This document shows, piece after piece, positions 1 through 4,676 of a stretch of DNA of 7,331 bases. The stretch covers positions 1 through 7,331 of the forward strand of contig JAGAFH010000031.1 in the NCBI GenBank assembly GCA_017612755.1, in the 5' to 3' direction. A program made the position numbers and the translations under genes. The stretch is from Clostridiales bacterium. Lineage in GTDB: Bacteria; Bacillota; Clostridia; Saccharofermentanales; Saccharofermentanaceae. Each line of letters opens with the position of its first letter. Position 1 is the stretch's first letter. The notes under the pieces are model-generated. The model did no database searches. It had not been told where the DNA came from and saw nothing but the letters and a program-made list of their open reading frames with translations.

Positions 1-1
1 A

Positions 2-670
2 GACATCGTATCTGCACTGCAGATATATCTTGGAAGCGACGGATATGAGACTGTCAGCGCCCATAATGGAGTTGAGGCGCTGGAAAGACTTAAAGAAAAT
101 GAGGACATCAACCTCGTTTTGCTGGATATAATGATGCCCGGCATGGATGGGATAGCTACGCTTACAAAGATAAGGGAATTCTCGAACGTACCTGTCATAT
201 TCCTCACGGCTAAGAGTGAGGATACTGACAAGATACTCGGCCTTAACGTCGGCGCCGACGATTATGTCACAAAACCTTTCAACCCTGTAGAGCTTCTGGC
301 CCGTGTCAGATCCCAGCTCCGCCGTTATACGCAGTTTGGATCGAGCATTGCCCAGGAAGCAAAGCAGACAATAAAAATAGGTGGAATTGAGATAGACGAC
401 GACGGTAAGAAAGTATCTGTTGACGGTGAGACTATAAGTCTTACAAAGACGGAGTATGAGATCCTTATGCTTCTTGCCAAAAATCCCGGAAGAGTCTTCT
501 CGCCGGCGGAGATCTATTCGAAGATCTGGCACGAGAACATAAGCGGTGCCGAGAATACGATCTCAGTACACATCAGACATCTCCGCGAGAAGATCGAGAT
601 AGATCCCGGGAATCCGAGATATATCAAAGTCGTCTGGGGCCACGGCTATATGATGGAGGATAAGAAATGA
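2..670 (+). CDS. OmpR/PhoB-family response regulator, 5' truncated by the window edge
   Basis: DNA-binding response regulator that is phosphorylated by a partner histidine kinase and then controls transcription in the cytoplasm. The open frame runs from base 2 without a start codon; 222 residues are visible and roughly 10 (start plus first acidic pocket residues) should lie outside. Receiver domain: phosphoacceptor Asp in LLDIMMPGMDG (codon 125-127), conserved Thr in FLTAK (206-208) and Lys in YVTKPF (272-274). After a short linker comes a winged-helix effector domain (from about base 385 to 660) ending in the typical RHLREKIE...GHGYMME pattern. An internal TTG or ATG start near 119-133 would remove half the receiver domain and is not credible. 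The stop overlaps the kinase start by 4 bases (ATGA), indicating translational coupling. Family assignment is firm; the regulated genes cannot be read from the sequence. Confidence 0.96.
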   Translation, partial: DIVSALQIYLGSDGYETVSAHNGVEALERLKENEDINLVLLDIMMPGMDGIATLTKIREFSNVPVIFLTAKSEDTDKILGLNVGADDYVTKPFNPVELLARVRSQLRRYTQFGSSIAQEAKQTIKIGGIEIDDDGKKVSVDGETISLTKTEYEILMLLAKNPGRVFSPAEIYSKIWHENISGAENTISVHIRHLREKIEIDPGNPRYIKVVWGHGYMMEDKK

Positions 671-2670
671 CTGAAACTAAGAAGAATACCCTGTCCAAGG
701 TGTTAGCAGGCATAGTATGCGTACTGGGCCTGGCATTGTTCCTTGTATCAGGCGTAAGTATGATCTTTATGGCATCGCAGAATCTGTACGATTTCTCAGG
801 TTATACGGTAGAGGACCGTATAGATAGTGTTATCGCCCAAAATGATCTTTACAGGCTTCTCGATGACCTGAGTAACGGCAGGGATAACGAGTTCCGCTTT
901 AATGCAGGTCTTGTAAGTCCTAACTTGCAGTACAAGATCGTATCGGTGGGCACCTTCGATGATCCCTACAACGAGGACGAAGCTACTGTCATTTATGAGA
1001 CACCCGGTTTTTCGGGCAAGATGAACGAATTTGTTTACGGACATGAGGGATATTACTACTGGACTCCCGACGGAACTTTATGGGATATCATGATGAATCC
1101 CGCCTACGCTTACGGTGTTGATGAAAATGTGACCAGCACAGGTACAGGTTATTATGCTTTCTATGAAGTAGTTGATGATCTTGATTACTCACACCAGGAA
1201 TCTGACCTTTACTGCCAGGCAAGGGATCTTGCCAATATTATCACCGACCTTGCCAAGGCATCTGCAGCTCTTTTCGTTATCGGAAGTATCCTGCTTGTTG
1301 CCGGTCTTGTCGCCATGGTCAAGGCGGCTGATTCAGAGCTTCATGTTGTACATAAGATCCCTTATATTTTCGTGCTTGGTGCGCTTATGGGTCTTGGACT
1401 TCTGATCAGCGTCTGTGTTTACGCACTGTTCTATCTGCAGATGGATGTTTTCACGAATGTGACCCTGGCATCTTTTGCCGGTCTTGTATTTGCTACCTTT
1501 GCAGTGATGTGTATCTATAACACCATTACAAGGATCAAGGCAAGGAGTTTCTGGAAGAATACACTTCTCGGATACATCTTCAGGGGACTCTCTAAGGTCT
1601 CTGTCATCACAGGTTCCAATGCAGCCATGATCTTCAGGCTCATGTGTGTAATGGGTGTCCTTACTGTGGTCCAGATATGCGGACTGGCACTGTTTGCCGG
1701 TGATAAGGGATTTGGATTATTCCTGTTCTTTATCTATAAGCTTATCGCTGTGGGCCTTGTGCTTTACGTGGCTACACAGGCTAAGAAGCTTCGTGACGGC
1801 ATGAAGAGAGTTGCCGCAGGAAACCTTTCCGAGCCTATCGATACAAAGGGAATGCTGGCTGACTTCAAAGCCCACGCCGAGGACATCAACAATGCAGGTG
1901 AGGGCATCGGTCTTGCCGTTGCTGAGAGCCTTAAGAGTGAGAGGATGAAGGCTGATCTTATCACCAATGTCTCCCACGACATCAAGACGCCTCTCACATC
2001 CATAATCAACTATGTGGACCTTCTTAAGAAAGAGGATCTTAAGAATGACCGGGCTGATGAGTATATCGAAGTTCTGGACAGACAGTCTGCAAGACTTAAG
2101 AAACTTACGGAAGATATCGTGGAGGCATCCAAGGCCTCCTCCGGAAATATCGAGATGAATATCGAGAGAGTTGACCTGGCGGTCCTTCTTTCCCAGGCCT
2201 GCGGAGAGTTCGAAGAGAAGTTCGGAACCAAGGGGCTGGAGCTCATAAAGACCCTTCACCAGGAGCAGATCTACGTCAATGCTGACGGAAGATATCTCTG
2301 GAGGATCATCGATAATCTTCTGAGGAATATATATAAATATGCAAAGAACGATACACGGATCTTCCTGGATACCAGGGAGAAGGACGGAAGGGTAGAGGTC
2401 GTATTTAAGAACACCTCCGAGGCTATGCTCAATATCACTCCCCAGGAACTTACAGAGAGATTTGTACGTGGCGACCGTTCCAGAAATACAGAAGGCTCAG
2501 GCCTTGGCCTTTCCATTGCAAGTTCCCTTGCAGCAGGAATGGGCGGCGACTTAAAACTGGATATCGACGGAGATCTTTTCAAGGCCATCCTGGATCTTCA
2601 GAAGGCGGAGGATCCGGTGATCGAAACCCCTGAAGAATTGCCGGCAATTGAGGCCCCTGTAGAAGAATAA
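667..2670 (+). CDS. Sensor histidine kinase with six predicted membrane segments
   Basis: Membrane sensor kinase, the expected partner of the overlapping response regulator. The GGAGG at 655-659, inside the regulator gene, is 7 bases before the ATG. Hydrophobic segments lie at about residues 12-36, 197-219, 231-257, 265-287, 320-343 and 348-370. An extracytoplasmic domain of about 160 residues (37-196), rich in Tyr and Asp, separates the first two and is probably the sensor. A short HAMP-like stretch (about 371-420) precedes the dimerisation/phosphoacceptor helix with NVSHDIKTPLTS (His437). The ATPase domain has an N box with Asn550 and Asn554 and a G2 box GSGLGL (610-615). A canonical DxGxG (G1) motif is not seen: the matching region reads FKNTSEAMLN...ERFVRGD, a pattern I recall from other Firmicutes kinases. 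The last 20 residues are a Pro/Glu-rich tail. The ligand is unknown. Confidence 0.95.
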   Translation: MTETKKNTLSKVLAGIVCVLGLALFLVSGVSMIFMASQNLYDFSGYTVEDRIDSVIAQNDLYRLLDDLSNGRDNEFRFNAGLVSPNLQYKIVSVGTFDDPYNEDEATVIYETPGFSGKMNEFVYGHEGYYYWTPDGTLWDIMMNPAYAYGVDENVTSTGTGYYAFYEVVDDLDYSHQESDLYCQARDLANIITDLAKASAALFVIGSILLVAGLVAMVKAADSELHVVHKIPYIFVLGALMGLGLLISVCVYALFYLQMDVFTNVTLASFAGLVFATFAVMCIYNTITRIKARSFWKNTLLGYIFRGLSKVSVITGSNAAMIFRLMCVMGVLTVVQICGLALFAGDKGFGLFLFFIYKLIAVGLVLYVATQAKKLRDGMKRVAAGNLSEPIDTKGMLADFKAHAEDINNAGEGIGLAVAESLKSERMKADLITNVSHDIKTPLTSIINYVDLLKKEDLKNDRADEYIEVLDRQSARLKKLTEDIVEASKASSGNIEMNIERVDLAVLLSQACGEFEEKFGTKGLELIKTLHQEQIYVNADGRYLWRIIDNLLRNIYKYAKNDTRIFLDTREKDGRVEVVFKNTSEAMLNITPQELTERFVRGDRSRNTEGSGLGLSIASSLAAGMGGDLKLDIDGDLFKAILDLQKAEDPVIETPEELPAIEAPVEE

Positions 2671-2697
2671 TACCGGCAGCTGATGAGCGGACTGCGA

Positions 2698-2726
2698 CCG
2701 CCTTTGAAGTAGACAATTAAAGGCGG
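2698..2726. repeat. 8-bp inverted repeat downstream of the kinase, over the antitoxin -35 region
   Basis: CCGCCTTT (2698-2705) and AAAGGCGG (2719-2726) are perfect inverted repeats separated by 13 bases. No T-run follows on either strand, so it is not a standard intrinsic terminator. The -35 of the proposed antitoxin promoter (2710-2715) lies in the loop and the right arm lies in its spacer, so it could be an operator or a stabilising 3' hairpin for kinase mRNA. A further AAGGCGG occurs at 2763-2769 within the proposed antitoxin RNA. Confidence 0.6.
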
Positions 2727-2738
2727 GGATGGTATTAT
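2710..2738 (+). promoter_or_regulatory. Promoter of the proposed antitoxin RNA
   Basis: TAGACA (2710-2715, five of six consensus bases), 17-base spacer, TATTAT (2733-2738, five of six), with an extended -10 TGG immediately before it (2730-2732). The predicted start is near 2745. No open reading frame with a ribosome site follows before the terminator, so the product should be a short untranslated RNA. Confidence 0.6.
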
Positions 2739-2744
2739 GGAGAT

Positions 2745-2833
2745 GTAAATGAGGTATTACCCAAGGCGGTTGTCCTCACGATATTGGAATCAAAAAATGA
2801 CCCTTACTTTGTGAGAGTGGCGGGTCATTTTTT
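2745..2833 (+). ncRNA. Candidate type I antitoxin RNA, about 90 nt
   Basis: Inferred from a good promoter (2710-2738) and an intrinsic terminator (2792-2833) with no plausible coding sequence between. It converges on the holin-like toxin gene on the other strand. Its last 42 nt are perfectly complementary to the end of the toxin mRNA, including the 18-nt terminator loops, which could begin pairing. Two further contacts are possible: ATTGGAAT (2783-2790) is complementary to toxin mRNA at 2841-2834, and CCTCAC (2774-2779) can pair with GTGAGG just after the toxin ribosome site. Convergent RNAs sharing a terminator are the known layout of Fst/par-type and related Gram-positive type I systems. 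Both RNA ends are predictions. Confidence 0.55.
2792..2833. terminator. Bidirectional intrinsic terminator shared by toxin and antitoxin RNAs
   Basis: AAAAAATGACCC (2792-2803) and GGGTCATTTTTT (2822-2833) form a perfect 12-bp stem with an 18-base loop, with a T-run on the 3' side in both directions. It overlaps the toxin stop codon (2827-2825). It would end the antitoxin RNA and any read-through from the kinase operon on +, and the toxin mRNA on -. The 8-mer ATTGGAAT occurs as a direct repeat on both sides (2783-2790 and 2834-2841). Confidence 0.85.
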
Positions 2834-2908
2834 ATTGGAATTTACAAGTATAGTTACGAGAATTAAGAGAACTGCAAAAACCAGACTCAGGATTTCATAA
2901 TCACTCAT
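2825..2908 (-). CDS. Holin-like type I toxin peptide, 27 residues
   Basis: A tiny hydrophobic peptide starting MSDYEILSLVF and ending NSNKK: a short polar N-terminus, one membrane segment (about residues 5-22, Leu/Val/Ile-rich) and a basic tail. Length, the MSxYE start and the Lys end match the putative holin-like toxins (Hol-Tox) of Firmicutes as I know them. The ribosome site AAGGAGGTG (2923-2915) is nearly perfect, with 8 bases from GGAGG to ATG. A promoter with a consensus -10 lies at 3011-2983, and the shared terminator overlaps the stop codon. Known relatives insert into the membrane and depolarise it when over-made. Function here is inferred from homology and layout; it could instead be a small membrane peptide with a signalling or stress role. 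Confidence 0.8.
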   Translation of the reverse strand: MSDYEILSLVFAVLLILVTILVNSNKK

Positions 2909-2916
2909 AAGCCTCA

Positions 2917-2937
2917 CCTCCTTCCTCTGGAAAGAAG
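2917..2937 (-). promoter_or_regulatory. Hairpin sequestering the toxin ribosome site
   Basis: Read on the minus strand, CTTCTTTCC (2937-2929) can pair along its full length with GGAAGGAGG (2925-2917) across a 3-nt loop, nine pairs of which two are G-U. This buries the GGAGG of the toxin gene. Type I toxin mRNAs are commonly kept inactive by such structures until they are processed or remodelled. CCTCC slightly further upstream (2943-2939) offers an alternative partner for the same GGAGG. Confidence 0.6.
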
Positions 2938-2982
2938 TCGGAGGACAACACGCCAGGCAACCGAGAGTAATATCTCGTCTCT

Positions 2983-3011
2983 ATTATACAGAAAATATGT
3001 TTGTTTTTCTA
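2983..3011 (-). promoter_or_regulatory. Promoter of the toxin mRNA
   Basis: On the minus strand, TAGAAA (3011-3006, four of six) is followed by a 17-base spacer and a perfect TATAAT (2988-2983). The predicted start is near 2977, giving a toxin mRNA of about 185 nt with a 5' leader of about 70 nt. The promoter begins only 16 bases after the stop of the upstream membrane protein gene. I see no terminator between them, so read-through into the toxin is possible. Confidence 0.65.
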
Positions 3012-3027
3012 TATATTAATTCTGGTA

Positions 3028-3600
3028 TTAGTTGTTTTCTATCTTTTCTCTGATGTAGAACTCCAGATATCCGATCACTGTTGCCGGGATGAAAAATCCA
3101 AGATAGACATTGTGGATGAAGCCCAGGGTGTTGGTGGTGGTGGCATAGATGATGACTGCCAGGTTGTAGATGATAAGCGCCACATACATGGGAGTCCTTT
3201 TTCCGAAGTAAAGACAGAAGAAGACATTATAGGCTATACAGGTCAGGAATATGCCGATGCCGGCAAATACAGCCAGGAATTCAAATCCCTGGGTGAAGTT
3301 TCCGGTGCCGTTTATGAGCGCGCCGGTCGCTATAGCGAAGATGATGGGTCCGAAGATCCAGACAAGAGGGGTCCTGGCCCCGTCGTCCGCGGTCCTTATG
3401 GAAACTGCGATCTTGACAAGGTAGTTGATGATCCAGGCTACGCCTGTTATGGCAAGGGATGTCATGGAGATGATCTCTGCGATGGTAACTTCTTTTGTTC
3501 CGAAGAGATCAAAGTTCTGCATTACGGAATACATGGTTCCGAAAAATGAAATGATGACTAGAACTGATAATACCCACTCGATCTTCTGGTTCTTAGACAT
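3028..3600 (-). CDS. Six-segment integral membrane protein, function unknown
   Basis: I do not recognise a family. The 190-residue product has six hydrophobic segments at about residues 9-27, 39-62, 78-98, 107-131, 137-155 and 163-183. Basic residues cluster at the N-terminus, in the 63-77 loop, in the FGKRTP loop and at the C-terminus (REKIENN), so both ends and those loops should face the cytoplasm. No soluble domain or catalytic motif is visible. The start is the ATG at 3600-3598: GGGAGG (3614-3609) sits 8 bases upstream. The frame extends to a GTG at 3609-3607, but that GTG overlaps this ribosome site. It has its own promoter (3652-3625) and no terminator before the toxin promoter downstream. 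Probably a single-gene unit on the strand opposite its two-component neighbour. Confidence 0.85.
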   Translation of the reverse strand: MSKNQKIEWVLSVLVIISFFGTMYSVMQNFDLFGTKEVTIAEIISMTSLAITGVAWIINYLVKIAVSIRTADDGARTPLVWIFGPIIFAIATGALINGTGNFTQGFEFLAVFAGIGIFLTCIAYNVFFCLYFGKRTPMYVALIIYNLAVIIYATTTNTLGFIHNVYLGFFIPATVIGYLEFYIREKIENN

Positions 3601-3624
3601 ATGGAACACCTCCCATCTACCTGC

Positions 3625-3652
3625 ATATTACCACGAAAGCTTTGATTGTCAA
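3625..3652 (-). promoter_or_regulatory. Promoter of the six-segment membrane protein gene
   Basis: Perfect TTGACA (3652-3647), 16-base spacer, TAATAT (3630-3625, four of six) preceded by an extended -10 TGG. The predicted start near 3618 leaves a very short leader before the GGGAGG ribosome site (3614-3609), which may be too close, so the start could lie slightly elsewhere. Confidence 0.6.
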
Positions 3653-3675
3653 AATAATTTTACGGCAAATCTGAG

Positions 3676-3706
3676 GTGACAGTAGGGGACGGTTCTGTTT
3701 TGTCAC
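3676..3706 (+). repeat. REP-like element, left copy
   Basis: A 31-base element bounded by GTGACA (3676-3681) and TGTCAC (3701-3706), with core GGGGACG (3685-3691) followed by a TCT. It begins immediately beyond the stop of the DUF3800 gene. A second 31-base element with the same TGACA-GGGGACG-TCT order lies at 4578-4548 in the opposite orientation. I recall similar GGGGACG/TGTCAC palindromes as dispersed repeats in Clostridia, but genome-wide copies cannot be counted from this window. Confidence 0.6.
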
Positions 3707-3707
3707 G

Positions 3708-4382
3708 TTATAGTATCTTTTTGTGAAGTTCTTTTAAGAACTGCTTTTTCAGTTCCTGGGGTTTGTAGAAGAATTGTTTTTCTGCTTTTGACAGCGTACC
3801 TGCTGCCTGTTTGATGAATAAAAGTTCAAAGGAGCATAGATAGTCGCTAACCTGGAATAGCCTGTAGTCGAGAGGTCTGACCACCCTGAATTCAACGTTA
3901 GTGAAATTAATGCTGAATACTGTGTTCAGCATGTTTTTTATCTCCTGTTGACCATTATCATAGTAAACTATCACCTGATCAAAAGACATAAAGTAGTCTA
4001 AATGGGATACTGCAAAACGGTGCAGCTCTTTTGAAAGACGGGAGACAAGATCATCGTGGTTTTTGCACTCTCTTTTCTTTATGGCAATGGTGTGATATCT
4101 GATAGGCAGTTTTCTTATGAAATGATAGAAGGAAAATATAAGGTCTCTCCTGTCATCAATTGTGAGGGATGAGTATTCGTCTTTTTGCCTGATTATCGGG
4201 CCGGTATGTATGACGTTGATATTGGATGATACCTTTTTGATCTTCTCGTCAAGTTTGATGATCAGGTGGTTCAGATCATCATCCTGATCATGGAAAACAA
4301 GTGTAATAAGATAATAATCAGACGATTCTTTTCCAAATGAAAAGTCACCGCTTTCATCAATGAATACACTTAATTGTTTCAT
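3708..4382 (-). CDS. DUF3800 domain protein
   Basis: A 224-residue protein covering a complete DUF3800 domain. Motifs: N-terminal strand with IDESG (Asp9, Glu10), IHTG (His59), a central strand ending VYYDNGQ (Asp142) and LFQVSDYLCSFEL (Gln177, Asp180). The spaced acidic residues suggest an RNase H-like metal-binding fold, so a nuclease or nucleic-acid role is plausible, but the family is uncharacterised and its members are often found in accessory regions. The frame is open upstream to 4544, but homology begins at the ATG at 4382-4380, with GGGGGA (4394-4389) 6 bases before it. Two 60-base stretches counted within the gene have 32-33% G+C, against 50-52% in stretches of the kinase and peptidase genes, which suggests acquisition from elsewhere. 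No partner gene is adjacent on the same strand. Confidence 0.85.
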   Translation of the reverse strand: MKQLSVFIDESGDFSFGKESSDYYLITLVFHDQDDDLNHLIIKLDEKIKKVSSNINVIHTGPIIRQKDEYSSLTIDDRRDLIFSFYHFIRKLPIRYHTIAIKKRECKNHDDLVSRLSKELHRFAVSHLDYFMSFDQVIVYYDNGQQEIKNMLNTVFSINFTNVEFRVVRPLDYRLFQVSDYLCSFELLFIKQAAGTLSKAEKQFFYKPQELKKQFLKELHKKIL

Positions 4383-4394
4383 GGGAAATCCCCC

Positions 4395-4433
4395 AAATAA
4401 AAATGACGGGAATTGTTCCCGTCTGCGACGGGA
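4395..4433 (-). promoter_or_regulatory. Attenuator-like leader of the DUF3800 gene: two mutually exclusive hairpins
   Basis: Read on the minus strand there are three arms: a TCCCGTC (4433-4427), b GACGGGAA (4423-4416) and c TTCCCGTC (4412-4405). Arm b can pair with a (7 bp, loop GCA) or with c (8 bp, loop CAA), but not with both. Arm c is followed by ATTTTTATTT (4404-4395), so b-c resembles an intrinsic terminator ending just before the ribosome site at 4394. Pairing a-b would prevent it. No ligand-binding domain or regulator is recognised, and the dyad could also be a DNA operator. Confidence 0.5.
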
Positions 4434-4482
4434 CCAGATCCGAAGACCAGCCCCTAATGAGAATCGCTTCCCATCTACGTAC

Positions 4483-4511
4483 ATGATAAGGTGGCGGGCG
4501 GATAATGTCAA
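4483..4511 (-). promoter_or_regulatory. Promoter of the DUF3800 gene
   Basis: Perfect TTGACA (4511-4506), 17-base spacer, TATCAT (4488-4483, five of six). A start near 4476 gives a leader of about 95 nt that contains the paired hairpins at 4433-4395. This also argues that the coding start is the ATG at 4382, not any upstream codon near 4544. Confidence 0.6.
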
Positions 4512-4529
4512 GATGGTGTCAGGAGGTGT

Positions 4530-4578
4530 GTCCCCATGTGTCAAAATGTGTCAGTTGGAGATACGTCCCCATGTGTCA
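4530..4578 (-). repeat. REP-like element, right copy, with a partial tandem copy
   Basis: The minus strand from 4578 to 4548 is a 31-base element with TGACA, GGGGACG and TCT in the same spacing as the left element (3676-3706), about 15 identities over the first 20 bases, ending TGACAC. A partial copy follows: GTCCCCATGTGTCA on + is exactly repeated at 4530-4543 and 4565-4578, and ATGTGTCA occurs three times (4536, 4546, 4571). With the left copy, it brackets the DUF3800 gene and its promoter as inverted repeats. Confidence 0.6.
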
Positions 4579-4643
4579 GTTCACCACGGATGGGGTGCAG
4601 TTCACCACAGTTTCTGCACAGGGGGTGTTCTGTGCTGTAGTAT
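4577..4643 (+). promoter_or_regulatory. Repeat-containing region upstream of the M13 peptidase, probable promoter region
   Basis: CAGTTCACCAC is exactly repeated at 4577-4587 and 4598-4608, a 21-base spacing that is close to two helical turns. Then GCACAG (4616-4621) and CTGTGC (4630-4635) form a dyad. A weak promoter candidate, TGCACA (4615-4620), 17 bases, TAGTAT (4638-4643), brackets that dyad. These could be operator sites for control of the peptidase-permease operon, but the promoter match is only four of six in each box. Confidence 0.3.
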
Positions 4644-4676
4644 GCTGTTATCAGAAAAATGCAAGGAGTGTGGGAA

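Larger units (their letters stand above)
2751..2976. repeat. Imperfect inverted repeat: the 5' ends of antitoxin and toxin RNAs resemble each other
   Basis: On +, 2751-2777 contains GAGGTATTAC, GGCG and GTTGTCCTC in order. On -, 2976-2941 contains GAGATATTAC, GGCG and GTTGTCCTC in the same order with a longer spacer. The two convergent RNAs therefore begin with related sequence. In the toxin RNA, CGAGA (2977-2973) and TCTCG (2966-2962) form a 5-bp hairpin at the predicted 5' end with TATTAC as its loop, a likely 5' stabiliser. The repeat may reflect a common structural or protein-binding motif, or ancient terminal repeats of a small mobile unit. Confidence 0.6.

Noticed and set aside
2637..2650. 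14-bp perfect palindrome AATTGCCGGCAATT at the end of the kinase gene
   Set aside because: It lies within codons of the Pro/Glu-rich tail, has no T-run and no second copy in the window; probably chance.
3001..3549. Long + strand frame opposite the six-segment membrane protein
   Set aside because: Hydrophilic, low-complexity Asp/Gly product without a ribosome site; the minus strand encodes a coherent membrane protein with a good start and promoter.
3601..3609. GTG start adding three residues to the membrane protein
   Set aside because: The GTG lies inside the GGGAGGTG ribosome site itself; the ATG at 3600 has proper 8-base spacing.
4457..4474. Six-codon leader peptide (ATG to TAG, minus strand) in the DUF3800 leader
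   Set aside because: No ribosome site, almost at the predicted transcript start, and no run of a particular regulatory codon that would indicate translational attenuation.
4383..4544. N-terminal extension of 54 residues on the DUF3800 frame
   Set aside because: It covers the promoter, hairpins and part of the repeat region, has no family similarity, and the ATG at 4382 directly precedes the conserved IDESG strand.
4530..4608. Possible small CRISPR array
   Set aside because: The repeats are short (8-14 bases), irregularly spaced and fit a REP-like palindrome; there are no uniform spacers.
4659..4676. Earlier ATG for the M13 peptidase
   Set aside because: The AAGGAG site lies after it, and the MKKF start at 4677 gives a normal lipoprotein signal peptide.
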